DNA of 44,848 nucleotides from Desulfobacteraceae bacterium (GTDB taxonomy: Bacteria > Desulfobacterota > DSM-4660 > Desulfatiglandales > Desulfatiglandaceae): NCBI GenBank assembly GCA_016844935.1, contig JAERTK010000199.1, positions 1 through 44,848 on the forward strand, given 5' to 3'. Position 1 is the stretch's first letter; every line of letters starts with the position of its first letter. The notes under the pieces are model-generated. The model worked only from the letters and a program-made list of their open reading frames with translations. It was not told the DNA's origin and ran no database searches. Below are positions 33,712-42,764 of the stretch, in pieces. The translations under genes and the position numbers were made by a program.

Positions 33712-35589
33712 CTACACTTCCACGTAAGCCAGTCCCAGCGCCTTCCTCTTTTCTTCAATATGCCTGCGGATAAGCAGGGCAGCCTTTTCGGGGTCCGGCT
33801 CCACAGCAAAGGTGGCGCCCACCACGTCGTTGAGACCTTCCGTGAGAAGATTGACCACATTCATGCTGCCGGTAATGGGCGGCATGGGGCCAAGGACCGT
33901 GGTCACACCGGAGGCCACAAAATAGGCGCCAATGGTGACCGCCTTTTCCGAATACCATTCCGGCGCTGAACCGGCCACGGGCAGATCACTGATATCCACG
34001 TTGAGCGCATCGGCCAAGGCTGATATCAGGACCAGGATACGCACGTTGTCCACGCAGCTTCCGAGATGAAGGACCGGCGGGATTCCAAGGGAACCGCACA
34101 CCTCTTTCAGTCCGGGTCCGGCCATTTCAATGGCCGCGGGGACTTTGAAGCCGGCCTTGGCATTGGCTACCGACACACACCCCGTGTCCACCACCAAAAC
34201 ATCATTTTCAATCAACCGTTTCGTCAGGGTGACATGTCCATGGTCGTGCTTGATCTTTGGGTTGTTGCATCCCACAATGCCTACAGCCCCGCGGATTTTA
34301 CCCGCCTTGATGGCCTCGATAAGCGGCTCAGGCGTACCACCCAGTGCCCCGACAATCGTTTCCACAGAGAACCCTCCGATGGCGGGAACCGGCTCTACCG
34401 GAATATAGACATTGCCCCTTTGAGAAAAATTCTCTATGGCTTCCTTGACCAGTTCTCCGGCCATCTTCTGGGCGTTATCCGCATGAAACTCACGATGTTC
34501 CATCCCCGGAAAACGGGCTTTGTCGCTCGTGCTTATCATTTTTGTGTGATAACAGGCCGCTACCGTCCCTAAAGAAGGCATGATGCACTGGTAGTCCACC
34601 AGCATCATCTCCACCGCGCCGGTGGATAGAATCAGCTCAGTCATTAAGTGGTTTCCAGCCATGGGAACCCCGTGCCGCATGAGCAGTTCGTTGCCGGTAC
34701 AGCAGACACCCGCCAGATTGATTCCTTTGGCACCCTTTTCTTCGGCCAAGGCGATCATTTCTGGGGATTCACAAGCCTCCAGGATCATTTCCGAAACCAC
34801 CGGATTATGGCCGTGAACAATAATATTAACCTGGTCCTCCTTCAATACTCCCGCATTCACCATTGTGGGTTTCGGAGAGGGTATCCCAAACAGAATGTCG
34901 GATATCTCCGTGGCAATCATGGAACCTCCCCAGCCGTCCGACAGGGAATTGCGCAGTGCCTGCAGCAGGAGACTTACCCAGTCATTGTCCACGCCCATGT
35001 GCGTTCTGTGCATCATTTCAGAGGTTTCCCGATCAATTCCCCGCGGCGTGATACCGACCTTTTTCCAAAGTTCACGTCGCTTTTCCGGAGCCCTTTTCAC
35101 CAGGGTGATTTCCTCCTGGCGCATCCCGTAATCTTCCATCATGGTCCAGGCCAGTTCACCGGCCAGGGGCAATGCATCCTTCCCTTCAGGGTCGATTCCA
35201 TATTCCACGGCTACCTGTCGAAGCTTTTCCTCATCCCGAATAGAATATCCCGGTGCGTTACCTTTGGCCACAGCGGCCAGCACTTCCACCAGGTCCCTGC
35301 CGTGGTCGGAATGGGATGAAGCCCCCGCCGCTACCATACGGCACAGGTTTCGGGCAACGATAATATCTGCATCGGCACCGCAGACCCCTTTCTGGGGGCC
35401 CTCGCCGAAGGGATCCACTCTGCACGGTCCCATGACGCAGATCCTGCAGCTCAGTCCCATGTCGCAGTATCCGCATTGGGGCTGCTGGGCCTGGTGACGA
35501 TCCCATACGGTTTCTACCTGATCTTCTTCCGCTTTCTTCAACAATTTCTGCCCATCTTCGGTGATGGTCAATTCCTCATATGTGGTCAT
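33712..35589 (-). CDS. cooS: Anaerobic Ni-Fe carbon monoxide dehydrogenase, catalytic subunit
   Basis: 625 residues from the ATG at 35589 (AAGGAGAAA ribosome site). It oxidises CO to CO2, or the reverse. The N-terminal cluster cysteines are C39-x2-C42 for the D-cluster and C48-x2-C51-x4-C56 for the B-cluster. The C-x2-C spacing is the pattern I associate with a [2Fe-2S] D-cluster, as in the Desulfovibrio vulgaris enzyme. The Ni-Fe-S C-cluster ligands are all visible: His in IIVHGHNP, Cys in GVCCTGNE, DYQCIMP, GIVGCNNP, DTGCVSV and HLGSCVDN. There is no acetyl-CoA synthase or CooC nickel-insertion gene nearby. With cooF and FNOR upstream it forms a CO-to-NAD(P)H or ferredoxin electron chain. 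Confidence 0.95.
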   Translation of the reverse strand: MTTYEELTITEDGQKLLKKAEEDQVETVWDRHQAQQPQCGYCDMGLSCRICVMGPCRVDPFGEGPQKGVCGADADIIVARNLCRMVAAGASSHSDHGRDLVEVLAAVAKGNAPGYSIRDEEKLRQVAVEYGIDPEGKDALPLAGELAWTMMEDYGMRQEEITLVKRAPEKRRELWKKVGITPRGIDRETSEMMHRTHMGVDNDWVSLLLQALRNSLSDGWGGSMIATEISDILFGIPSPKPTMVNAGVLKEDQVNIIVHGHNPVVSEMILEACESPEMIALAEEKGAKGINLAGVCCTGNELLMRHGVPMAGNHLMTELILSTGAVEMMLVDYQCIMPSLGTVAACYHTKMISTSDKARFPGMEHREFHADNAQKMAGELVKEAIENFSQRGNVYIPVEPVPAIGGFSVETIVGALGGTPEPLIEAIKAGKIRGAVGIVGCNNPKIKHDHGHVTLTKRLIENDVLVVDTGCVSVANAKAGFKVPAAIEMAGPGLKEVCGSLGIPPVLHLGSCVDNVRILVLISALADALNVDISDLPVAGSAPEWYSEKAVTIGAYFVASGVTTVLGPMPPITGSMNVVNLLTEGLNDVVGATFAVEPDPEKAALLIRRHIEEKRKALGLAYVEV

Positions 35590-35617
35590 GATTTTCTCCT
35601 TGTCATGGTGACCCGAA

Positions 35618-36208
35618 TCACAGGGACAATTGAGCCCTTTTGGCACTGGTTAACAGGGCAAAAGAAGGGGAAGGGGGAATATCTACCCCTTCCTGAGAAA
35701 TGGTTCTGGCCACTGCATGGGTCTTTCGCTTCATGGCTTCAGACATCTCCTCAAAAGTCAGGGCGGCTGATTTGCAGACTTCCACGCAGGCTGGGATCAA
35801 TCCTTTGGCCTGACGCTGATCACAGTTATCACACTTGACCGCGACGGTTTTCCCCGGAGGCGCGACGTCGTCTTCGTGAAACCGGATGACCCCGTACGGG
35901 CAGGCCATGGCGCACGAAGCGCAATTGATGCACCGGTCCGGATTAATCAGTACCGTTTCGGTTTCTCCATCACGAAAAATGGCCCCCGCAAGGCAAGCCG
36001 CCATGCACGGAGCCGGATCACAATGTCTGCACCGATTGGGGAACCCTTCGTTGAATAAACCTGCTCCCACATGCACCCTCGATTTGGGCAGGGGAGTTTC
36101 CCTGACAGCGGCGAAAAGCTGCTGCGACCGGGAGTGGGCCGTGGCGCACGCGATCATGCACTGCATGCATCCCACGCACCTTTCCGGATGAACAATGACT
36201 TCTTTCAT
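35618..36208 (-). CDS. cooF: CooF-type polyferredoxin of the CODH cassette
   Basis: A protein of 196 residues. Four cysteine groups provide four iron-sulfur clusters: CVGCMQCMIAC, CRHCDPAPCMAAC, CINCASCAMACPYG and CDNCDQRQAKG...CVEVCKSAAL, the layout of the DMSO-reductase/HycB-like ferredoxin subunits. CooF carries electrons from CooS to the next acceptor, here most likely the FAD protein encoded just upstream. The ribosome site is AAGGAGG. It ends 28 bases before cooS, and the three genes form one operon read from 37500 to 33712. Confidence 0.92.
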   Translation of the reverse strand: MKEVIVHPERCVGCMQCMIACATAHSRSQQLFAAVRETPLPKSRVHVGAGLFNEGFPNRCRHCDPAPCMAACLAGAIFRDGETETVLINPDRCINCASCAMACPYGVIRFHEDDVAPPGKTVAVKCDNCDQRQAKGLIPACVEVCKSAALTFEEMSEAMKRKTHAVARTISQEGVDIPPSPSFALLTSAKRAQLSL

Positions 36209-36255
36209 GTGGCCTCCTTTCTACTTCATTTTTCTCGTTAATCCTGTGGTTCTTG

Positions 36256-37500
36256 TCAAAGTATTGAATCTGCCATTAGTTTGCGGAAATTAAACCCGGG
36301 GTCAAGCAGGTTCTCCTTCGGTATGGTGATGGGGACTTCATTTCGAATGAGTGATAACAGGATTCCGCCCTGTTCCACCTGATTGATTAAAATGGCGCCG
36401 ACAAGGCAGTTTTTCCTAAATACCAGTTTTCTGTACGTTTTGCGACGATGGTCATGTTTGATGAAGACCTCATATTCGGGGCCAGCAATGGAATTGACAA
36501 CGCCCAGGGTTATCAGATCCAGCCCGAATATCCTCATGACGTTCCGGCTGAGGCTGCCCCTGTACATCACTGGCCGGCCGGCCATATTCATTCCTGCTAC
36601 CCGGCCCTGTTCGGCAGCTTCTGGCCAGATGGCGTTGATCCATGGGGCATTTCGCGCGATATCCATCGATTCCGCCACATCACCGGCTGCAAAAATTCCT
36701 GCGGCATCCGTTTCCATATGGTAATTCACAATGATTCCCAAATTTGCAGTTATTTGTTTTCCGGGAAGGAAAGACAGGGAAGGAGATACCCCTTTGCCCG
36801 CAATCACCAGATCGCACGACTGCACAGTCCCATCAGACAAATGGGCTTTTTCCACCTTCTCATTTCCTTCAAAAGAGCGGACACTGATGCCTGTCTGCAC
36901 ATTCAGCCCCTGATCGACAAGTTCGTCCAGGACCATTCTACCTGCGTTTTCATCCAACTGCATGGACAGGGGATACTCTGAAGTGATGAGCATGGTCGGC
37001 TTCAGCCCTCGTTTCAGCAATCCATAGGCCGCCTTGAATCCAACCAGCCCCCCTCCCAGAACCAGGGGATTTCTGGCCTGGGGCAGCACATCAAGCATTT
37101 GAAGGACATGGTCTTTGGTTCTCATGGTAAAGATATTTCCCAGATCGGTGCCTGCCGCATCCACAGGTTTTGCATCAGCGCCCGTGGCAATCAACAGTTT
37201 GTCGAAAGAGAAAACTTCGCTGCTGTTCTCAATTTCAACCCGCCTTTTCTCCACATCAACCGCGGAAATCCTGCTTCCAAAAACCGGCTCAATCCCCAAT
37301 TGCTCGTAGAACCCTTCGGATCTGATCGCCAGCTTCTCCGGAAGAACAGACCCGTCAAGGAGCATGCTGATCATGGGTCTGCTGTAAGGCAGGGTGTTTT
37401 CGTCACCAAACATGCGGATATGGCCGCCGGGATCCACTTCCCTGATGGCTTCTGCCGCACAGGTTCCTGCAATTCCGTTTCCAATAATGACATATTCCAT
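36256..37500 (-). CDS. FAD/NAD(P)-dependent oxidoreductase of the CODH cassette (FNOR)
   Basis: A protein of 414 residues. Two Rossmann motifs are present: YVIIGNGIAGTCAAEAI at the N-terminus for FAD and LVLGGGLVGFKAAYGLLKRG in the middle for NAD(P). A third FAD segment, GIFAAGDVAES, follows. This is the NADH:rubredoxin-reductase-like architecture. CooS-CooF-FNOR operons are known in anaerobes and are proposed to pass electrons from CO to NAD(P)+ through CooF. It is the first gene of the operon. Ribosome site GGGAG; candidate promoter at 37548-37577. Confidence 0.9.
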   Translation of the reverse strand: MEYVIIGNGIAGTCAAEAIREVDPGGHIRMFGDENTLPYSRPMISMLLDGSVLPEKLAIRSEGFYEQLGIEPVFGSRISAVDVEKRRVEIENSSEVFSFDKLLIATGADAKPVDAAGTDLGNIFTMRTKDHVLQMLDVLPQARNPLVLGGGLVGFKAAYGLLKRGLKPTMLITSEYPLSMQLDENAGRMVLDELVDQGLNVQTGISVRSFEGNEKVEKAHLSDGTVQSCDLVIAGKGVSPSLSFLPGKQITANLGIIVNYHMETDAAGIFAAGDVAESMDIARNAPWINAIWPEAAEQGRVAGMNMAGRPVMYRGSLSRNVMRIFGLDLITLGVVNSIAGPEYEVFIKHDHRRKTYRKLVFRKNCLVGAILINQVEQGGILLSLIRNEVPITIPKENLLDPGFNFRKLMADSIL

Positions 37501-37547
37501 TGTGACACTCCCAATCCGGTTTACGGCTTCTTCCTCACAACATGTAG

Positions 37548-37577
37548 AGGATAAAAGCCAGTCCTATTAAGAGTCAA
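37548..37577 (-). promoter_or_regulatory. Possible sigma-70 promoter of the CODH operon
   Basis: On the minus strand TTGACT (37577-37572) is followed after 18 bases by TATCCT (37553-37548), about 48 bases before the FNOR start. The match is moderate. No sigma-54 pattern with correct spacing was seen in this gap (37501-37722). Confidence 0.35.
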
Positions 37578-37701
37578 CCTATTTTTTTGCAGCATCAAAT
37601 CTCTATGGCTTTTATCAAGCCTCAGATATTCTTAAAGATTCCCGGAACACTTCAGGATTACCCCCCAAACCACAGACAGTTTGTCTATGAGCTTTTCAGA
37701 G

Positions 37702-37764
37702 TTCGTGATCCTTTCAAGCGTTTCACCTCTGAGCAGCGTCTTTTCGAATACCCAGACGCTTCAT
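37702..37764 (+). repeat. 63-bp right direct repeat, overlapping the 3' end of the EBP4 gene
   Basis: This is the partner of 33494-33556 with 61 of 63 identical bases. It covers the last 13 codons and stop of EBP4 plus 21 bases beyond. The repeats are 4,208 bases apart and enclose cooS, cooF and FNOR. Confidence 0.9.
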
Positions 37765-39261
37765 GCGGGAATCAAAGGTGGAACGGTTCAGGGCCGCGTC
37801 GGCTGCCGCCCGAGTAATATTCCATCTGTTTTTTTCAAGCAAAAATAGAATATAGGCTTTCTCAAGGGAGTTGAACGTGTGGCCGGCAAATCCGTCGTGT
37901 GGCAACTTGCATATTTCATTTGGAACCGGTGTATCGATATTCGATTCACGGTCATGTGCCAAAGGATCCTTTTTCTGAACTGGTTCCTGAATCAGCCATG
38001 GGGGCAGGTCTTCCATTTCCACGGTGTCCTGTGCAGCGGTTACCATCACATTTCGAACCGCATTTTCCAGCTCCCGGATATTCCCTTTCCACGGGCATCC
38101 AACAATATGGTCTAACGCGGCCGGTGAAAGACGTTTCTGCTTGATATTCAACTTTCTTGCTTCTACTGCAATGAACTGCTTCAGCAGCAACGGGATGTCT
38201 TCCCTTCTTTCCCTCACAGGCGGAATCTGATGGGGTAGCACATTCAGCCGGTAACACAAATCTTCCCGAAACCTTTTTTCTTCAATTGCTTTGGTAAGAT
38301 CAACATTTGTGGCCGAAATAATCCTCACATGGATTCTTTTCTGTGTCGTACTTCCCACAGGCTTTATTTCACCATCCTGCAGCACGCGCAGAATCCTGGA
38401 TTGCAATCCGTAGGGCATATCACCGATCTCATCTAAAAACAGCGTTCCCCCGTCAGCCGCCTCAAAAAGCCCCTTTTTGTCGCGGTCAGCGCCCGTAAAA
38501 GCACCTTTCATATAACCGAAAAGCTCACTTTCAAGAAGCGTTTCAGGTATGGCGCTGCAGTTCTGGGTCAGAAACGGTCCGTCCCTGCGCGAACTCTGGA
38601 GATGGAGTTCTCTCGCAAAAAGTTCTTTTCCCGTACCGCTTTCACCGGTAATGAGGACAGGATAGTCCGATCGTGCAAAAATTTTCGTCTTTGCCAGTGC
38701 ACTCTGAATGGGTTCGGCCTGCCCGATTATGGGCGGCTGCGCTTGAAACCCATTGATGATATCTCTTAATGCCCTGTTCTCTTCCACCTGTTTTGTGTAA
38801 GCGGTGTAGTTGCCAAGAGCAATGGAACCGACCGAAACAATGTTTTCCAGAAGATCAAGGTAGTCTTTGTCCAAATTGATATCACTTCCCATATCCGTGG
38901 TATCAATCAATTCAAGAGCACCGTAGACTTCCCCGGTGTCAAATATCAGGGGGAAACAGACGATCAGGCTGCTCTTGACTTTAACGTCTTTTTCCGCTTC
39001 ACCAAAATGTCGATTGTCCTCCCCCACCCTGCTGATGGTCATACGGCCGTTTTCAATGACCCATCCCACGATGCTCGGTTTTTCATTTCCAATTGAAAGC
39101 CCAAGGACCTTGTCGCTGTCATCACCGATGGCTTCAATGCACGTATATACATTGTCCTGTTTAACCCATATGGAACCCCGTTCAACGTTTTGGAGTTTAA
39201 GAAGGCTCCCCAAGAAAACTGCCAGAATTTTTTTCTTATCAAAACCCGTCTTTTTGCCCAT
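37723..39261 (-). CDS. GAF-domain sigma-54-dependent activator (EBP4)
   Basis: 512 residues from the ATG at 39261, with AGGAGAGG seven bases before it; a GTG two codons earlier is too close to that site. The N-terminal region (about 10-155) looks like a GAF sensor domain. The AAA+ domain has Walker A GESGTGKE at 206-213, the canonical sigma-54 loop GAFTGA at 253-258 and Walker B GTLFLDEIGDM. The C-terminal helix-turn-helix is NITRAAADAALNRSTFDSRMKRLG. It lies upstream of, and on the same strand as, the CODH operon, whose promoter is not clearly sigma-54-dependent. Sigma-54 promoters do occur at 42747 and 43175, and an AT-rich motif upstream of this gene resembles the palindrome between them, so those promoters may be its targets. 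Confidence 0.93.
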   Translation of the reverse strand: MGKKTGFDKKKILAVFLGSLLKLQNVERGSIWVKQDNVYTCIEAIGDDSDKVLGLSIGNEKPSIVGWVIENGRMTISRVGEDNRHFGEAEKDVKVKSSLIVCFPLIFDTGEVYGALELIDTTDMGSDINLDKDYLDLLENIVSVGSIALGNYTAYTKQVEENRALRDIINGFQAQPPIIGQAEPIQSALAKTKIFARSDYPVLITGESGTGKELFARELHLQSSRRDGPFLTQNCSAIPETLLESELFGYMKGAFTGADRDKKGLFEAADGGTLFLDEIGDMPYGLQSRILRVLQDGEIKPVGSTTQKRIHVRIISATNVDLTKAIEEKRFREDLCYRLNVLPHQIPPVRERREDIPLLLKQFIAVEARKLNIKQKRLSPAALDHIVGCPWKGNIRELENAVRNVMVTAAQDTVEMEDLPPWLIQEPVQKKDPLAHDRESNIDTPVPNEICKLPHDGFAGHTFNSLEKAYILFLLEKNRWNITRAAADAALNRSTFDSRMKRLGIRKDAAQR

Positions 39262-39345
39262 TTTCACCCTCTCCTCTTGCTTTGCGGGCTATGAATATCC
39301 ATTTTCAAAACACAACATGACAAAAACCCGTTTTCAAATTGCTAC

Positions 39346-39368
39346 TATATCATAAATTTAATGACTTA
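39346..39368. promoter_or_regulatory. AT-rich motif upstream of EBP4, similar to the 42995 palindrome
   Basis: TATATCATAAATTT is shared exactly with 42994-43007, and the following bases partly continue the match (AATGA versus TACGA). It lies 85-107 bases upstream of the EBP4 start. A 14-base AT-rich match alone could be chance. Confidence 0.3.
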
Positions 39369-39456
39369 TCATTTTTTCCACAAGAGGAATAATGGATATT
39401 TCGCACTTTCTGAAATCATGGGCTGTGGAAAAGGGTATAAAAACCTTCCAGTATTG

Positions 39457-40653
39457 TTACTCTAGCGCGGTACCATACGATTCTACGTCGCCATCGATGT
39501 GAAAGGGTGATTCATAAAAGAAGAGTTGCCCCGTACCATCGAAATAGCGCATGCTCCCGGTAGCCCCCGGCACGGTGATGCCCCCCTCGAATGATCCGGA
39601 CACCTCTGATTCAAGGGTCTGGGTCATCCATCCGTCACACACCACTGTCGTCACTTCGAAAGGGGTGTTGTACACGCCAGATGCCTCAAGGAGTGCGGAA
39701 AAGCTCCCCGCGTGGTAAGTGAGGGGAAGCACGGTCGGGACCCCCGTCGCCGGATTGACCCAGGTGTTTGTGGCAATGAGGCCGACCTTGGTCTCTTCCG
39801 TCAGGGTCAACTCGACCGTGGGTTGGAAACCGTAGCCCGTGACACTTTTGGTCCCCGTAACATCACCGTCGATGGCGAAGGTGCCGGTGGTCGTTCCCGT
39901 CACGCTGCAGGAATAGGAGGCGCCACCCCCGCTCAGGGAATCGATGCTGCACGGGGCATTGTAGGTTACCCGGGTGGATCCGGTACCGCTAACCTGGTTG
40001 TTTACGATGTTGAAACCGCCCTCGATTTTCAGACGAACAACGGGGACCACTGTAGTGGCGCAGGGACCCGGGCATGCCAGGACGTTGGACTCATTAATTT
40101 CATATTCCGCGAAGAACTGGTATGCATATTTCCCTTCACCGGTTGCCCTGTTTTCAAATGTGGTTGTCCAGAGGTAGTAGTCGGGGGACGATGGGCCGCT
40201 GCCTGCCGGTATTGTCAGAAGATAGAGCTGGTAAGTTCCCGTTGGGATACCGGACCCGGGAATGTTCTGGAAAAGGGTTTCCGATAAAGCCTCTTGGACA
40301 CTGCTGCGCCACGGTACCAGACCTTCGCTGAGACTCTGAAGCCCGCCCCTATCGTTCAGAATGGTGATGGAGTCAGAACCCGGAATGATGATGCCCACAT
40401 AGATGTCCACGGGTTGGGCAAATGCATAAAGGGACACGGCAAGCGTCAGGGAGTCCCCCCCCGTGGCCAAGGGACCGACACCGAATGGAGCTGCCTGCGA
40501 CGGGTCTATGTGGGTGTAGGGAACATCGGCGGATGCAAAAACGATGGTCTTCTGACCGGATGGCGCCGGAATGCCGTCGGCATGGGCTGCGACCGGAAAG
40601 AAAAGGGAGAGATACAGGGTCAGGATGGTGATGCTTTTTTGTAGATAGTCCAT
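39457..40653 (-). CDS. Secreted protein of unknown function
   Basis: A protein of 398 residues with an AAGGAGG ribosome site and a clear signal peptide (MDYLQKSITILTLYLSLFFP, cleavage near AAHA). The mature part is rich in Gly, Ser and Thr, with few Lys, and predicted as beta-strands. There are few cysteines: CPGPC, CSI, CSV and VCDGW. The first 130 residues contain DIYVGIIIPGSDSITILNDRGG and IPTGTYQLYLLTI, patterns seen in bacterial surface proteins that carry small extracellular beta-sandwich modules. I recognise no catalytic motif. It starts 22 bases after the propeller protein gene and is probably co-transcribed with it. Confidence 0.75.
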   Translation of the reverse strand: MDYLQKSITILTLYLSLFFPVAAHADGIPAPSGQKTIVFASADVPYTHIDPSQAAPFGVGPLATGGDSLTLAVSLYAFAQPVDIYVGIIIPGSDSITILNDRGGLQSLSEGLVPWRSSVQEALSETLFQNIPGSGIPTGTYQLYLLTIPAGSGPSSPDYYLWTTTFENRATGEGKYAYQFFAEYEINESNVLACPGPCATTVVPVVRLKIEGGFNIVNNQVSGTGSTRVTYNAPCSIDSLSGGGASYSCSVTGTTTGTFAIDGDVTGTKSVTGYGFQPTVELTLTEETKVGLIATNTWVNPATGVPTVLPLTYHAGSFSALLEASGVYNTPFEVTTVVCDGWMTQTLESEVSGSFEGGITVPGATGSMRYFDGTGQLFFYESPFHIDGDVESYGTALE

Positions 40654-40675
40654 TTTATTCCTCCTTAATCAGTTT

Positions 40676-42700
40676 CTACTTCACGATCATCCCCATGACA
40701 TCGGTGCCGCCGTCCGGGCCGTTGAAAGTGGAGGGAGGCACTTGTTGCTGGAAGACGATGAAGGCGTTTTTGCCGTTGGAAGCGATATCCACAAAGGTCA
40801 CCAGATTGGCGCTGGTGTTGTTGAAGACCTTGGTTCCGCTTTTGAGGCCGGCGGGTGAGACGCGCATGGCGCCCACATAGGAGTGACAGCCCTTGAAGTG
40901 GGTGTAGGCCATGATGTAGTCGCTGCCGTCGTAGTCCAGGGCGGGCCAGTCTTCTGAAAGGCCTTTGACCAGAGCCATGGAACCGGCAAGGGTCGAAGTG
41001 GGCTGGCCGTTGACCACGGAACCGTAGATGTCCGGCCACTGCTTGCCCAGGTTGTTGTGCCATGCGGCCAGATAGGTGCCAGAATCGTTTCCGTGTACGA
41101 TGGGGCGGTCCTGGCGGTTGGTCCAGTTGTTCTTGTTTAGCATCTGCTTGTAGTAAACCTTGGTGGCGTCAACGGTGACGGCGTTGCCCTTGCGGGTGAA
41201 CCAGACACCGGTGAGATTCACGCTGGGCGGGCTGGGATAGCCGGTGCCGCCCTCGTACATGATGAAGCCCTGGTCTTTGGATGGGGTGTAGGCCAGGGCC
41301 AGATTGTAGTATGCACCCGGGCCCATGTGGAACTTGCTTCCCACGCTGCCCGAGGTGGACACGAACGAGCCTTTGAGATCGCCCCCTTCGTAGAAGACCA
41401 CCAGGAAGTCCTTGCCTGTCCAGGCCACGTTGGCGGTACGGGTTTCACTGGTGGTGGAAGCTACAGTGATGGGGGTGGTGTCCAGCACCGTGCCACTTTG
41501 GTTGATGCGGGCCGCCTGCACCAGGGTGGGCTGGCCATTCCAGGGCTGGTAGACCCACACGGCCATGTAATAACCGCCGCCGTATTCCAGGCTCAGGCTG
41601 TCCAGATTGTCGTAGGTGGAACAGACCACGAAGGTGGAACCCTTTTTGGCGCCGCTGGAGGAATATCGGGCTCCCACAATGCGGGGAGGAGTTATGACGA
41701 TACTGCCGGACAGCTTGCCCTGGCCCCATACGGCCAGATAGTCCGTTCCGTCGGTTTCCACCTTGGCGTGCGCCCCCCCCGCGCCTAAGCCGCCGATCTT
41801 CTTTTCCATGGTAAAGGCGGCCTTTTCCATTTTGGGGGTCTGGGGATTCAAGCTGATAAGCTGAACATCGATATCCTGAAAAGCCACGTTGTTGTGCTTG
41901 TTGGATTCAGGCAGCATGGCCTCGGGGTCGATCTTGACCCAGATGTGGGCCCGGTCCTCGGCCTCCACGTACACCTCAACTCCCACGTACCGGATTTCGC
42001 CAGGTTCGATGGTCTCAAGAAAGGTTTCGCCCAGGACATTATCCTCGTCGTCGGTGAGCTGGATGAACACCTCATGGGCCGGGGCGTCTCCGGTGTTCTG
42101 GATGCCCAGTTCCATGGCCACGTGTCCGTCCTCGGTGCTTTCTGGAGCATTGATTTCCGCCACCAAGAGGTCTGGCAGTTGGGGTTCGGGAAAGACTTCC
42201 GCCAAATATTCAATGAATTGGACCGCGAGATCCAAACGACCCTGGTCCATGGCCGATCGGGTCACGGCCAGACCCACGGCATAGTCCCCTTCTCCGGCCA
42301 GGGCCAGGGGCAGAAACGAGCCGTCCTCAGCCACGTTCTCGGCCTGGGGCACAATGCCCGCTTCACCCAGGGTGAGCAGCAACTCCCCGGCCGCCAGCTG
42401 GGAGGCCAGGTTGGGGTCCACCAGCACCAGGTCGGGCCGACACTCGGGCTCTTCAGCGGTCAGGTCGCCCATGACAGAGACTGTGTGGTCACTCCAGGGC
42501 AATGGTTCATAATACATTTCAATGCCGTGTTCCCGGGAAAACGTTTCCACGGCCAGGGCCAGGGCCTGATCCAGGTCCGGTGCCGAGACCAGAAAGGAGT
42601 TGTTCGACCCGGCTGCCATACGCAGATCATAGGCCAGGGCGGGCACGACTGTGCTGCACAGAGCCAGAACGGTGATTGTGATGAAAAATAATCGTTTCAT
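40676..42700 (-). CDS. Secreted CARDB and beta-propeller-like repeat protein
   Basis: A protein of 674 residues with signal peptide MKRLFFITITVLALCSTVVP, cleaved near ALA-YD. Residues about 25-170 (MAAGSNNSFL ... ALAVETFSREHGIEMYYEP ... PDLVLVDPNLASQLAAGE ... YAVGLAVTRSA) distantly recall periplasmic molybdate-type binding proteins. Residues about 175-278 (PDLLVAEINAPES ... ELGIQNTGDAPAHEV ... ESNKHNNV) are a CARDB adhesion-type domain. Residues 305-674 contain about six repeats with the core D-Y-L-A-V-W followed by a strand ending I-x-G-x-x-x-x-x-x-G, as in secreted beta-propellers. A sigma-54 promoter lies 47 bases upstream and a strong GAGGAGG ribosome site precedes the start. Role unknown; adhesion or a cell-surface complex is plausible. 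Confidence 0.8.
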   Translation of the reverse strand: MKRLFFITITVLALCSTVVPALAYDLRMAAGSNNSFLVSAPDLDQALALAVETFSREHGIEMYYEPLPWSDHTVSVMGDLTAEEPECRPDLVLVDPNLASQLAAGELLLTLGEAGIVPQAENVAEDGSFLPLALAGEGDYAVGLAVTRSAMDQGRLDLAVQFIEYLAEVFPEPQLPDLLVAEINAPESTEDGHVAMELGIQNTGDAPAHEVFIQLTDDEDNVLGETFLETIEPGEIRYVGVEVYVEAEDRAHIWVKIDPEAMLPESNKHNNVAFQDIDVQLISLNPQTPKMEKAAFTMEKKIGGLGAGGAHAKVETDGTDYLAVWGQGKLSGSIVITPPRIVGARYSSSGAKKGSTFVVCSTYDNLDSLSLEYGGGYYMAVWVYQPWNGQPTLVQAARINQSGTVLDTTPITVASTTSETRTANVAWTGKDFLVVFYEGGDLKGSFVSTSGSVGSKFHMGPGAYYNLALAYTPSKDQGFIMYEGGTGYPSPPSVNLTGVWFTRKGNAVTVDATKVYYKQMLNKNNWTNRQDRPIVHGNDSGTYLAAWHNNLGKQWPDIYGSVVNGQPTSTLAGSMALVKGLSEDWPALDYDGSDYIMAYTHFKGCHSYVGAMRVSPAGLKSGTKVFNNTSANLVTFVDIASNGKNAFIVFQQQVPPSTFNGPDGGTDVMGMIVK

Positions 42701-42746
42701 GGCAAAACCTCCTCGCTTGATTTGAAATCTTCGTTAGACTTCTGAA

Positions 42747-42764
42747 AAGCAAGGAGTATGCCGT
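42747..42764 (-). promoter_or_regulatory. Sigma-54 promoter of the secreted propeller protein operon
   Basis: Read on the minus strand the sequence is ACGGCATACTCCTTGCTT: GG and GC are separated by exactly 10 bases, with GGCAT and TTGCTT close to consensus. The start point would be near 42738, 38 bases before the start codon. Confidence 0.7.

Noticed and set aside
33494-37764. Classical integrase-mediated genomic island
   Set aside because: The direct repeats fit, but there is no integrase, no tRNA target and only three metabolic genes. The mechanism is left open.
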